DNA of 64,000 nucleotides from Sphingomonadales bacterium (GCA_017309275.1 JAFKLT010000045.1:18109-82108), one strand, 5' to 3'. Counted from the stretch's first letter, positions 1 through 7,298 are shown. Notes: a model not told the origin generated them from the letters alone. A program made the numbers and translations.

Positions 1-622
1 AGCCGGGCCACTCGTCCCAGTCGAGCACCGCTGCCATCCGCTGGCCGAAATAGGTGGCCAGAACCTCGATGTCGCCTTCGCGTGCGCGCAGCGGAGGGAG
101 GGTGATCACTTCGAACGACAACCGGTCGAGCAGGTCGGCGCGGAACCGGTTCTCGTCGACCAGTGCGGGCAGATGTTCGTTGGTCGCCGCGACGATTCGC
201 ACGTCGACACGGATCGGGCGCGACGCGCCGACGCGCGTGACCTCGCCATATTCGACCGCGCGCAACAGGCGTTCCTGCGCGCCCATCGACATCGTCGCCA
301 GTTCGTCGAGGAACAGCGTGCCGCCGTCGGCTTCCTCGAACCGTCCGGCGCGCGATTTGGTCGCGCCGGTAAAGGCGCCCGCTTCGTGCCCGAACAATTC
401 GGATTCGATCAGCGTCTCGGGCATCGCGGCGCAGTTCAGGATCACATAGGGGCGGTCCCAGCGCGCCGACAGACGGTGGAGGCGCTCGGCGATCAATTCC
501 TTGCCGGTGCCGCGTTCGCCGATGACAAGGACCGGCCGGTCGAGCAGCGCGGCCTGGCTCGCGCGATCGACCGCGTCCTGAAAGGCCGCCGACTGGCCGA
601 TGAACTGCGTTTCGCGTTCCAT
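1..622 (-). CDS. pspF: PspF, sigma-54 enhancer-binding activator of the psp operon (C-terminus outside window)
   Basis: AAA+ activator that remodels sigma-54 RNA polymerase at psp promoters. The minus-strand frame is open from the ATG at 622 to the window edge, giving about 207 residues. It starts directly with the AAA+ domain and has no receiver domain, as in known PspF. Visible are Walker A GERGTGKE, the sigma-54 contact loop GAFTGA, Walker B LFLDEL, and the R-finger region ENRFRADLLDRLS. The Fis-type helix-turn-helix lies beyond the edge. It is divergent from the psp operon, so it is the obvious activator of the promoter at 723-738. The Shine-Dalgarno (GGGA directly before ATG) is poor. 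In the known system PspA binds and inhibits PspF; that is family knowledge, not shown here. Confidence 0.9.
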   Translation of the reverse strand, partial: MERETQFIGQSAAFQDAVDRASQAALLDRPVLVIGERGTGKELIAERLHRLSARWDRPYVILNCAAMPETLIESELFGHEAGAFTGATKSRAGRFEEADGGTLFLDELATMSMGAQERLLRAVEYGEVTRVGASRPIRVDVRIVAATNEHLPALVDENRFRADLLDRLSFEVITLPPLRAREGDIEVLATYFGQRMAAVLDWDEWPG

Positions 623-630
623 TCCCAATC

Positions 631-663
631 ATTGGCAAAATTTCCCGCTGATTGGCAAGCCAA
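631..663. promoter_or_regulatory. Candidate PspF upstream activating sites
   Basis: The octamer ATTGGCAA occurs at 631-638 and again at 651-658, exactly 20 bp apart, or about two helical turns. The second copy runs into TTGGC-AA-GCCAA (652-663), a near palindrome. The pair sits 60-90 bp upstream of the -24 element and just upstream of the pspF start codon. That is where an enhancer serving psp and autoregulating pspF would be expected. Assignment to PspF is inference from position and spacing. Confidence 0.45.
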
Positions 664-722
664 ATCGCGGCGAAATGCGATTTGCGAGTGAAGATCGGCG
701 CTTTTCCGCCAGTTTCGGTAAT

Positions 723-738
723 TGGCACGCCTCCTGCA
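723..738 (+). promoter_or_regulatory. Sigma-54 promoter of the psp operon
   Basis: TGGCACG at 723-729, a 4-nt spacer and CTGCA at 734-738 match the sigma-54 consensus TGGCAYR-N4-TTGCW with one mismatch. The invariant GG (724-725) and GC (736-737) are separated by the required 10 bp. Transcription should start about 12 bp downstream, near 748-750, ahead of the 46-aa gene and pspA. A divergent pspF supports the assignment. Confidence 0.8.
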
Positions 739-797
739 AAGATTGAGACGAACCGGCGCAACACGCTCCGGTGCAGCGATAAGAGAAAGGTAGAACC

Positions 798-938
798 ATG
801 AAGACGATGTTTGCCCAGGCCGCCACCTTCGCGTTCAGCGCGGTCGGAGCGCTGGCCATCTTCGTCGGCGTGATCGACCAGCCTCAGGCGCTTTACGGCG
901 CTGCTGCAGCAACCCCGGCGGTCAGCCAACTGGCCTGA
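798..938 (+). CDS. 46-aa single-pass membrane peptide leading the psp operon
   Basis: First open frame after the sigma-54 promoter: ATG at 798, stop at 936-938, with a good Shine-Dalgarno (GAGAAAGG, 783-790). The peptide starts MKTMFAQAATFAFSAVGALA, has one hydrophobic segment (about residues 8-26) and a short Ala-rich tail. It is not recognisably PspB, PspC, PspD or PspG. Its place between promoter and pspA suggests it is made with the stress response and sits in the inner membrane. It is too short for most gene callers. Function is unknown; the case rests on the ribosome binding site, the hydrophobic segment and its position. Confidence 0.6.
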   Translation: MKTMFAQAATFAFSAVGALAIFVGVIDQPQALYGAAAATPAVSQLA

Positions 939-1026
939 CCGAACACTGGTGCCGGGGCACTCTCCCCCCTTGCCCCGCCCCGGCACCAGCATTTTACTGG
1001 ACCAAGTTTTCGACAGGAGTTTCCAA

Positions 1027-1689
1027 ATGGGTATTTTCTCACGAACCCGCGACATCATCGCCGCCAACGTCACCGATTTGCTCGACCGGGCGGAAGATCC
1101 TGAAAAGATGATCCGCCAGATCATCTTCGAGATGAACGAAACGCTCGTCGAAGTCCGCGCTTCCGCTGCCCGCACGATCGCGGACCAGAAGGAAATGCGG
1201 CGTCACATCGCCAAGCTCGACAGTCTGCAGGACAGCTGGAAGGAAAAGGCCGAACTCGCGCTGTCGAAGGACCGCGAAGATCTGGCCACCGCCGCGCTCG
1301 TCGAAAAGCAGAAGGCCGGCGAGATGGCCGAGAAGCTGAAGGCCGAGATCGCCGTCCTCGACGATGCGCTCAAGGGCTATGAAGACGATATCGCCAAGCT
1401 GCAGAAAAAGCTCAGCGAAGCGCGGACGCGTCAGGCGAGTGCGGCGAACCGCCTCGAAAGCGCCGAGAATCGCTACAAGCTTCGCGAAATGACCAACGGC
1501 GACCGCGTCGAAGATGCCTTCTCGCGCTTCGAAATCCTCGAACGCCGCGTCGACGAGGCCGAGGGCCGCGCCGAAGCCGCCGGCCTCGGTTACAAGAAGT
1601 CACTCGACGAGGAATTCGCCGAACTGCAGGCGGCCGACAAGGTTGCCGAAGAACTTGCCGCGCTGAAGGCGGCGCAGGGCAAGAACTAA
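1027..1689 (+). CDS. pspA: PspA, phage shock protein A (ESCRT-III/IM30 family)
   Basis: Peripheral inner-membrane protein that oligomerises on damaged membrane and, in known systems, also inhibits PspF. The product is 220 aa, the normal family length. It begins MGIFSRTRDIIAANVTDLLD, an amphipathic N-terminal helix followed by the PspA signature (DRAEDPEKMIRQIIFEM). The rest is almost wholly predicted coiled coil. Start at 1027 is chosen because AGGAG lies at 1015-1019 and homology begins there; the frame is open further upstream without similarity. It is followed after 12 nt by pspB in the same operon. Confidence 0.96.
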   Translation: MGIFSRTRDIIAANVTDLLDRAEDPEKMIRQIIFEMNETLVEVRASAARTIADQKEMRRHIAKLDSLQDSWKEKAELALSKDREDLATAALVEKQKAGEMAEKLKAEIAVLDDALKGYEDDIAKLQKKLSEARTRQASAANRLESAENRYKLREMTNGDRVEDAFSRFEILERRVDEAEGRAEAAGLGYKKSLDEEFAELQAADKVAEELAALKAAQGKN

Positions 1690-1701
1690 GGAGCCGGACC
1701 G

Positions 1702-1983
1702 ATGGAAGAGATCATCATCGTCCCGATCGTCATCGGCACCCTCTTCCTCGGTCTGCCTTGGCTGATCCTCCACTACATCACGAAGTGGAAGCAGGCCAAG
1801 ACGCTGACCGGAGAGGACGAGCAGCTGCTCGACGAACTGTACGATACGGCGCGCCGGCTGGAAAATCGCCTGCACACCGTCGAACGTATCATCAGCGCCG
1901 ACCATCCCGACTTCCGCCCTGCGGTGCGGAGCGATGAAGAGCTGGCGCAACTGGAAAACAACAGCACGAGCCGGAGGAACTGA
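1702..1983 (+). CDS. pspB: PspB, envelope stress membrane protein
   Basis: Small inner-membrane partner of PspC that helps release PspA from PspF under membrane stress. The product is 93 aa: an N-terminal membrane helix (about residues 4-25, IIIVPIVIGTLFLGLPWLIL), then a coiled coil (about 40-65) containing ENRLHTVERIISADHPDFR. This matches the PspB tail pattern in which a Glu-Arg/Ser-Ile core is followed by DAEHP. It has about 20 extra acidic residues after the conserved part. It lies 12 nt after pspA and 2 nt before pspC. The core RL-x(2)-VERI recurs in the five downstream genes. Confidence 0.9.
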   Translation: MEEIIIVPIVIGTLFLGLPWLILHYITKWKQAKTLTGEDEQLLDELYDTARRLENRLHTVERIISADHPDFRPAVRSDEELAQLENNSTSRRN

Positions 1984-1985
1984 AG

Positions 1986-2366
1986 ATGTCTGCCAGCCGC
2001 ACAAAATTCTACCTCGACAAACAGAACGCCAAGTGGAGCGGTGTGTGCGCCGGGATCGCGGACTATAGCGGTATCGACGTATTGTGGGTCCGCGTCGGTG
2101 CGGTCCTCCTCACCCTGATGGGTGGCTTCCCCTGGACGCTGATCGCCTATTGGATGGTCGCCTGGATGGGAACGCCGAAGCCGTTCGCGCTCTATGGCTC
2201 GAGCGAGGAAGCGAAGTTCTGGCAGGGCGTTCGCTCGAACCCCAGCGCCTCGACCCGCGACATCCGCTCGCGCTTCCGCGACATCGACCGCCGGCTCGCC
2301 GACATCGAACTTTATTACACCAGCCACAACCGCCGCCTCGCCGACGAAATCGACGCGCTGCGCTGA
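1986..2366 (+). CDS. pspC: PspC, envelope stress membrane protein
   Basis: Inner-membrane sensor/effector of the phage shock response, partner of PspB. The product is 126 aa. An N-terminal PspC domain shows the family core KWSGVCAGIADYSGIDVLWVR (about 16-36), followed by a hydrophobic helix (about 38-60). A linker precedes a C-terminal coiled coil (about 95-126) with RRLADIELYYTSHNRRLADE and a final IDALR. That tail corresponds to the MERYVTS-type tail of enterobacterial PspC. The downstream small proteins carry the same tail with LERIATD in this position. It begins 2 nt after pspB stops, so it is probably coupled. Confidence 0.93.
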   Translation: MSASRTKFYLDKQNAKWSGVCAGIADYSGIDVLWVRVGAVLLTLMGGFPWTLIAYWMVAWMGTPKPFALYGSSEEAKFWQGVRSNPSASTRDIRSRFRDIDRRLADIELYYTSHNRRLADEIDALR

Positions 2367-2420
2367 TCGGGGTGGCACTCCGGGGCGCCAGGCCGCCCCG
2401 GGACAACAGGGAGACTTACA

Positions 2421-2720
2421 ATGAATTTCGGTGGCTCCACCTTCGTCCTCGCCATCATCGCCCTGTCGATCGGCGGCTGGATGTTCACCACCTGGATCCG
2501 CGCGAAGCACGGCTATCCCGTTGAGAATGAATGGGGCGGCACGGTTCATCGAACCGACGTCGACGCTGATCGAAAAATCGCTCTGCTGACGGACGACAAT
2601 GCCAAGCTGGCAGGCCAGATCGGCCGGTTGGAGGAACGCATCTCGGTGCTCGAACGCATCGCGACCGAAACCAACGGCCAGGCGGCGCAGCTCGCCGACC
2701 AGATCGACCGCCTGCGCTGA
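2421..2720 (+). CDS. Psp-linked membrane-anchored coiled-coil protein 1 (PspB/PspC-tail paralogue)
   Basis: The 99-aa product has an N-terminal hydrophobic helix (about residues 7-26) ending in GGWMFTTWIRAKHGYPVENEW, then a polar stretch and a coiled coil (about 55-99). The coil contains RLEERISVLERIATETN and ends in LADQIDRLR. The layout is that of PspB (anchor then coil), and the terminal module matches the tails of PspB and PspC. It is nearly identical to the next protein in the GGW(M/V)FTTW(I/L)R(A/V)K(H/N)GYP(V/L)EN segment, so the two are recent duplicates. It lies 54 nt after pspC with GGGAGA upstream of the ATG. Function is unknown; membership in the stress operon is inferred from position and shared module. 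Confidence 0.85.
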   Translation: MNFGGSTFVLAIIALSIGGWMFTTWIRAKHGYPVENEWGGTVHRTDVDADRKIALLTDDNAKLAGQIGRLEERISVLERIATETNGQAAQLADQIDRLR

Positions 2721-2733
2721 GAGGATAGATAGA

Positions 2734-3051
2734 ATGAATCTCGACGTTCTGAATACCATCGCCCCCGTCGCCGCGATCGTCGGCCTGGCCGGGGTCGGCG
2801 GGTGGGTCTTCACCACCTGGCTGCGCGTCAAGAACGGCTATCCGCTCGAAAACAGCTGGGGCAAGCCGATCTATCCGAAGACCAGCGACGAGGCGATGGA
2901 ACGCGTCAAGCTGATCAGCCAGGAAAATGCCCAGCTGCGCGCCGAACTGGGTTCGGTGAAGGATCGCCTTGCGGTGATCGAGCGCATCGTCACCGACGAG
3001 GGCCACCGGCTGAGCCACGAGATCGAGGCGCTGCGGCGCCCTGCAAACTAA
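2734..3051 (+). CDS. Psp-linked membrane-anchored coiled-coil protein 2
   Basis: The 105-aa product has a membrane helix at about 9-29, then the same GGWVFTTWLRVKNGYPLEN block as protein 1. A coiled coil at about 55-105 contains VKDRLAVIERIVTDEGHR and ends LSHEIEALR. Start at 2734 is preceded by GAGGATAG; the frame is open further 5' but without the hydrophobic start. It is separated from protein 1 by 13 nt. Together they look like a tandem duplication that then diverged. No enzyme motif is visible, and a structural role in a Psp membrane complex is the likeliest reading. Confidence 0.85.
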   Translation: MNLDVLNTIAPVAAIVGLAGVGGWVFTTWLRVKNGYPLENSWGKPIYPKTSDEAMERVKLISQENAQLRAELGSVKDRLAVIERIVTDEGHRLSHEIEALRRPAN

Positions 3052-3063
3052 GGAAGACCTGTC

Positions 3064-3312
3064 ATGGGTGATGCCATCTGGATTTTGATCCCGCTCGCTC
3101 CCTTCATCCTCGGCGGCTTCGCCATCTGGTCGAAGCATCAGCAAAAGATGATCGAGAAGCAGTCCGAAATGACCGCCGAAAGGGCCGCGCAATATGCGGC
3201 GCAGACTGAACGGCTCGAAGCGCGCGTCCGCGTTCTCGAACGCATCGTTACCGACAAGGGAATCGACGTGTCGACCGAGATCGAGAAGCTGCGCGACGCG
3301 CCGCTGAACTGA
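3064..3312 (+). CDS. Psp-linked membrane-anchored coiled-coil protein 3
   Basis: The 82-aa product has a short N-terminal hydrophobic helix (about residues 4-22, WILIPLAPFILGGFAIWS), then a continuous basic/acidic coiled coil. The coil contains RLEARVRVLERIVTDKGIDV and ends STEIEKLRD. It is the most PspB-like of the series in length and layout. It starts 12 nt after protein 2 (AAGGAAG upstream). It lacks the GYPLEN segment of proteins 1 and 2. Its anchor differs in sequence from its neighbours while the LERIVTD core is kept. An additional PspB paralogue is the simplest interpretation. Confidence 0.83.
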   Translation: MGDAIWILIPLAPFILGGFAIWSKHQQKMIEKQSEMTAERAAQYAAQTERLEARVRVLERIVTDKGIDVSTEIEKLRDAPLN

Positions 3313-3340
3313 CAAGACAAGACCGAAAGGAGCCCGCCCC

Positions 3341-3610
3341 ATGAACCCCTTTGAAATGGTCATCGGCATCGTTCTGATCGTGACGATCGGCAGCATCGTC
3401 CGCGCCCGCCACGGCATCCGGCGCGACCGTCACGGTAACGAGTTTTTCGTCGGCAACACCGCCAACGATGCCGAAACCAAGGCGCTGCAGGCCGAAATCC
3501 GTGCGCTCAAGGACCGTATCCAGGTGCTCGAACGCATTGCGACCGACAACAATCGTGCCGTCTCGCTCGATCAGGAGATCGAGAGCCTGCGCGACCGGTC
3601 CCACCCCTGA
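3341..3610 (+). CDS. Psp-linked membrane-anchored coiled-coil protein 4
   Basis: The 89-aa product has an N-terminal hydrophobic helix (about 4-20, FEMVIGIVLIVTIGSIV), then a basic segment RARHGIRRDRHGNEFFV. The final coiled coil carries RALKDRIQVLERIATDNN and ends DQEIESLRDR. AAAGGAG lies before the ATG. It shows the same architecture and terminal module as proteins 1-3. The strongly basic juxtamembrane segment fits a cytoplasmic C-terminal coil by the positive-inside rule. No known named family is recognised beyond the PspB-like tail. Confidence 0.82.
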   Translation: MNPFEMVIGIVLIVTIGSIVRARHGIRRDRHGNEFFVGNTANDAETKALQAEIRALKDRIQVLERIATDNNRAVSLDQEIESLRDRSHP

Positions 3611-3637
3611 GTTTCGTGACGAAGAAGGAGCCTGATC

Positions 3638-3892
3638 ATGGCCGCCATCACTTCTGATCTTGCCACCAATCTGGTCACCGCGGCGGTCGCGCTGAGCGCC
3701 CTGATGATCGTCAGCCTCGCGGCGCTTCGCGGCTGGCGCGACTGGATCCAGCTCAAGCGCGAGGAACTTGCCGCCGGACATCTGCCGGCACAGGACCCCG
3801 CGGTGCCGCACGCCGGATCGCGCATCGAGATCGCCGACCTCAAGGAACGGCTGCGCAAGCTTGAAGCCATCGCTGCGGGGGTCGACCTCTAG
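3638..3892 (+). CDS. Psp-linked membrane-anchored coiled-coil protein 5 (most diverged)
   Basis: The 84-aa product has a hydrophobic helix at about 9-30 (TNLVTAAVALSALMIVSLAAL), then the juxtamembrane RGWRDWIQLKREEL. A Pro/Ala linker leads to a short coil, EIADLKERLRKLEAIAAGVDL. The LKxRLxxLEAIA core aligns with DRIQVLERIAT of protein 4, but the final EIxxLR part has been lost. A good Shine-Dalgarno (AAGGAG, 3625-3630) precedes it. It is the last gene of the series; sufE follows after 133 nt. A decaying or specialised member of the same family is the best interpretation. Confidence 0.78.
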   Translation: MAAITSDLATNLVTAAVALSALMIVSLAALRGWRDWIQLKREELAAGHLPAQDPAVPHAGSRIEIADLKERLRKLEAIAAGVDL

Positions 3893-4025
3893 TCGCTCCT
3901 TCCGCAAGTGCCGGCATCGGCCCGCTCCCCTGTCAGCCTCCCGCCGTCCCGGGGCCGACAGGGAAGCGGGCCGATCTCGTCTCAGGGCCTTCCCACGCGC
4001 GCGCAAACATGCAAGGGGCGCCGCC

Positions 4026-4436
4026 ATGCGCAGCCTCGACGACATCTTCGAAGAATATGACTTTCTCGACGGCGACGATCGCTATCGCCTGCTGATCGAG
4101 CTTGGCCGCGATCTGGAGCCGATGCCCGACGCGCTGAAGACCGACGCGACGCTGGTGCGTGGATGCAGCGCCAGCGTCTGGGTCTATCCCGTGCCGCAAG
4201 ACGATGGCCGGCTGCACTTCCTGGCCGACAGCAATGCTGCGATCACCAAGGGGATCGTCGCCCTGGTGCTCGCCGCGGTACAGGACCAGCCCGCCGCCGA
4301 GGTGGCTGCTATGGACGTCGCCGCCGCGCTCGCGCCCTTCGATCTGACGCGCCAGCTCTCGTCGAACCGCACGCAGGGCGTCCCCAACATGATCGCGCTG
4401 GTACAGGACACCGCCCGTCGCCTCGCCGCGGGCTGA
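4026..4436 (+). CDS. sufE: SufE-family sulfur acceptor for Fe-S cluster assembly
   Basis: Accepts persulfide sulfur from the cysteine desulfurase SufS and delivers it to the SufBCD scaffold in the cytoplasm. The product is 136 aa, close to E. coli SufE (138). It carries the acceptor Cys at position 47 in LVRGCSASVW. It also has the family pattern of an initial LDDIFEEYDFLDGDDRYRLL and a terminal SSNRTQGVPNMI. Start is at 4026; the reading frame is open further upstream without similarity. No other suf gene is nearby, so it is a stand-alone copy. Its closeness to psp (133 nt) is probably fortuitous. Confidence 0.92.
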   Translation: MRSLDDIFEEYDFLDGDDRYRLLIELGRDLEPMPDALKTDATLVRGCSASVWVYPVPQDDGRLHFLADSNAAITKGIVALVLAAVQDQPAAEVAAMDVAAALAPFDLTRQLSSNRTQGVPNMIALVQDTARRLAAG

Positions 4437-4482
4437 TCGCGGCGGGCGGATCGCTCCGCCGCCATTTTCATTTCTTCCAGAC

Positions 4483-4516
4483 AAGAAAAAGGGCGCGGGA
4501 GTTTCCTCCCGCGCCC
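4483..4516 (-). terminator. Intrinsic terminator of the TonB receptor gene
   Basis: An 11-bp perfect stem GGGCGCGGGAG (4491-4501) / CTCCCGCGCCC (4506-4516) with a 4-nt loop. Read on the minus strand it is followed by TTTTTCTT, the expected U-run. It lies 24 nt after the receptor stop codon and also separates it from sufE. Confidence 0.88.
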
Positions 4517-4540
4517 GATTTCGTACCGGTCGTCTGGCGC

Positions 4541-7204
4541 TTAGAAGCCGACGGTCAGCGTGCCGCTGATCGTGCGCGGCGCGCCGATCTGGGCGAAGGG
4601 AACCGAAGCCGGTGCGGCGGTGAACACGCCGCCGCCAAGGACGTTACCCTGGTTGAGGCTGGTCGTGTACTTGCCGACATACAGGCTGTCGAACAGGTTG
4701 TAGACGTTCAGCTGGAAGAAGGTCTTGTCGTTCAGACCGGCCCATTCCAGGCTCATGCGCGCATCCAGGTTGACCAGCCAATAGGCGTTGGTCTTGGCCG
4801 GATAGACGATCGTCGGAGCAGCCTGCGTACCAGCGTAGATCGGCAGGTTCGTGTCATAGATGAAACGACCGCCGGTACGCTTGCCGGTGATGCCGAGTTC
4901 GACCGGGCCGAGCGTGCCGCGGACCGAGCCACCGAAGCTGTATTCGGGGGCACCGGCTTCGCGCTTGCCGGCCGTCCGAATGAGCAGCGGCTGGCCGACG
5001 GCGGTGCAGCCGATGGCCGGATTGATGGCGGTGCAGTTACCCGACTGGATATCGTCCTTGATTTCCGACTTCATCCACGAACCGAAGACATAGAGCGACA
5101 TGTTCGAAATCGGCTGATAGGCGATGCTGCCATCGATGCCGTACTTGTCGACGCGGCCGAGGTTACGATAGACGTTGCGGTCGAGAACCGGGTCGTACGC
5201 CGACGCAAGGCGATCGTTGTACTTGGTGAACCAGCCCGAGACCTGCGCCTGGATCTTGCTCGTGCGGTAACGAACGCCCAGGTCGAAGTTGTCCGACGTT
5301 TCCGGGTTCGGACGCGCCGAAGCCGTGTTCGGGGCAAAGAAGAACGCGTTGTACAGCGAGTCCGTGCCCGGAACCTGCAGACCCTTCGAATAGTTCGCGA
5401 AGATCGACATCTGGTTGTTCGGCTTGAACATCAGGCCGATGTTCGGGAGGATGTCGTCATACTTCAGAACGCGCTGCTGCGGGCCCTGCAGCGGCTGCCC
5501 GATCGAGTTGGTCGGGTTGGCGGCCGCGTAGCCGGCATTCTGCGCCGCGCTGAGGCAGTCGACGTTGCCGTTTTCAGCCGTGGTGAAGCAATAGTTGTTC
5601 AGGTCACGCTTGAAGAACGGAGCGCGGATGCCGAGCGTGGTGACCAGCTTGCCGTCGGCCCATTCGCCGCGATACTCACCCGAAACCTGGGTCAGGATCG
5701 CATAGGACAGGCGGTTACGCTTCTGGACGGCGACGCCGTTGGCGTCGACCAGCGGGTTGTTGACCGGGAACACGTCGAAGGGTTCGCCGTTCAGCTGAAC
5801 CGGCATCAGTTCGCCGGTCTGGCGGTGACGGGCGCGGTCATAGGTGAAGCCGACGCGGATCGTGTGCGCATCGTTGATGTCCCAGCGCAGGTTGGCGATC
5901 ACGCCATAGCGATGGGTCTGCGTCTGGCTGGGAGCCAGCAGCGTCACGCCGGCGAAGGGCGTGTTGGTTGCCGACGCGGTCGAGCTGCAAGCCTGACCGG
6001 CGGTCGCGGCGTTGCGGCAGGTGTCGAGGATGTCGCCGTCACCGTTCAGGTCGCGTCCGAAATAATAGTTGCCGCCGATGAAGCCGGTGTAGTTCACACC
6101 GTTGATCGTGCGGAAACCTTCGCGGCCGGTGACGGTGCCGCCGCCGTTCGCCTTCACATACTGATAGCTGGGATCGACCGTCAGGACGACGCCGTCAGCG
6201 AGCGTGAACTTCGACGAACCGCGGATGTTGCCCGTGTTCGACGGGTTGTAACGACGGTCGAATTCGGTGCCGCAGGTGTTCGTGACGTCCTGGACGCCGG
6301 CCTGCGGAACGTCGGTCTGACACGGATAGTTGATGTTATATTCGCGCTCGTCGCTGTCGATGGGGAAGCGGTTGCCCGAACCCGAACCGACGACGCGGTT
6401 GGCGTCGAGGCGCAGCGGAAGCGAACCGAAGAAGTTGGTGCGGTTCTCGTTATAGTGACCCGCGACCGACACGAAGTCGCCGTTGCTGCCGATCGGCTGC
6501 CAGATGCGGCCGTTGAACTGCTTCTTGCGGACGCGGCCGTAGTTGTTGAACGGGTTGTCGTTCGACGAAGACGAGGCCGACAGGAAAGCGCGGGTGCCGA
6601 ACGGCGTGAACTCGCCGGTGTTGATCAGGCCGAACACGCGGAAGAACTTATATTCACCCGCCGAACCCGAAAGGCGCACGCCGAAATCTTCGGTCGGGGT
6701 GATGGTGCGATAGTTGACGGTCGAACCGGTCGCCGCGGCGGTCGGGCTGTCGACGTCGGTCGAGCCGAGGTTGACGTTGACCTGTTCGATCAGTTCGGGA
6801 TCGAGCTGCTGGTTCGAATAGATGGCATAGTTACCCGAGTCGTTCAGCGGCACGCCGTCGAAGGTCAGGCTGATGCGATCTTCCGAAAAGCCGCGGATCG
6901 TGAGCTGACCGCCCGACGAGCCATAGGCGTCGTTGTTGGTGAAGTTGACACCGGGGACGAGGTTGATCGTGTCGAGGATCGTCTGGCCCGGGTTTTGGCG
7001 GGCGATCACTTCTTGTCCAAGGACCGATTTGGCCTTCGACGTGTCGGGCGACTGGATGCCGGCGACGTCCGAAGCGGTCGCGCCGGTGACGACGATTTCC
7101 TCGTCGAAGTCGACCGAGCCCGTGGACTGGGCAAAAGCCGGCGTGGACAGCAGCGCAAGCGGAAGCAGCGCGGCGCCAGCGGCGAGCGTGTTACGTAGAG
7201 TCAT
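4541..7204 (-). CDS. TonB-dependent outer-membrane receptor
   Basis: Energy-coupled importer in the outer membrane; substrate not identifiable here. The product is 887 aa. Signal peptide MTLRNTLAAGAALLPLALLS...AFAQ (about residues 1-26). The TonB-box-like EEIVVTGA is followed by a plug domain (about 45-180) with ILDTINLVPGVN, LTIRGF and FDGVPLNDS. A long 22-strand-type barrel follows, ending in a C-terminal Phe (SGTLTVGF). Start at 7204 is chosen because AAGGGGA lies 8 nt upstream and the signal peptide begins there; upstream codons read as non-secretory. Cysteines in the middle region (CQTD, NTCGTEF, DTCRNA) suggest disulfide-linked extracellular loops. It is monocistronic, with its own terminator. 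Confidence 0.93.
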   Translation of the reverse strand: MTLRNTLAAGAALLPLALLSTPAFAQSTGSVDFDEEIVVTGATASDVAGIQSPDTSKAKSVLGQEVIARQNPGQTILDTINLVPGVNFTNNDAYGSSGGQLTIRGFSEDRISLTFDGVPLNDSGNYAIYSNQQLDPELIEQVNVNLGSTDVDSPTAAATGSTVNYRTITPTEDFGVRLSGSAGEYKFFRVFGLINTGEFTPFGTRAFLSASSSSNDNPFNNYGRVRKKQFNGRIWQPIGSNGDFVSVAGHYNENRTNFFGSLPLRLDANRVVGSGSGNRFPIDSDEREYNINYPCQTDVPQAGVQDVTNTCGTEFDRRYNPSNTGNIRGSSKFTLADGVVLTVDPSYQYVKANGGGTVTGREGFRTINGVNYTGFIGGNYYFGRDLNGDGDILDTCRNAATAGQACSSTASATNTPFAGVTLLAPSQTQTHRYGVIANLRWDINDAHTIRVGFTYDRARHRQTGELMPVQLNGEPFDVFPVNNPLVDANGVAVQKRNRLSYAILTQVSGEYRGEWADGKLVTTLGIRAPFFKRDLNNYCFTTAENGNVDCLSAAQNAGYAAANPTNSIGQPLQGPQQRVLKYDDILPNIGLMFKPNNQMSIFANYSKGLQVPGTDSLYNAFFFAPNTASARPNPETSDNFDLGVRYRTSKIQAQVSGWFTKYNDRLASAYDPVLDRNVYRNLGRVDKYGIDGSIAYQPISNMSLYVFGSWMKSEIKDDIQSGNCTAINPAIGCTAVGQPLLIRTAGKREAGAPEYSFGGSVRGTLGPVELGITGKRTGGRFIYDTNLPIYAGTQAAPTIVYPAKTNAYWLVNLDARMSLEWAGLNDKTFFQLNVYNLFDSLYVGKYTTSLNQGNVLGGGVFTAAPASVPFAQIGAPRTISGTLTVGF

Positions 7205-7298
7205 GATAAGGTTGTCCCCTTGGTAGTGGCAATCGGCAGGCGCGCGGCAGAGGGGCGCGCCTGACCTGCGAGCGCCCCTGAAGCCCGCATGTGGCACG

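Noticed and set aside
4163-7198. 1011-aa open frame on the plus strand opposite the TonB receptor
   Set aside because: It is antisense to a clear receptor gene with signal peptide, plug and barrel. Its sequence is Arg/Asp/Val-rich without domains, typical of high-GC shadow frames.
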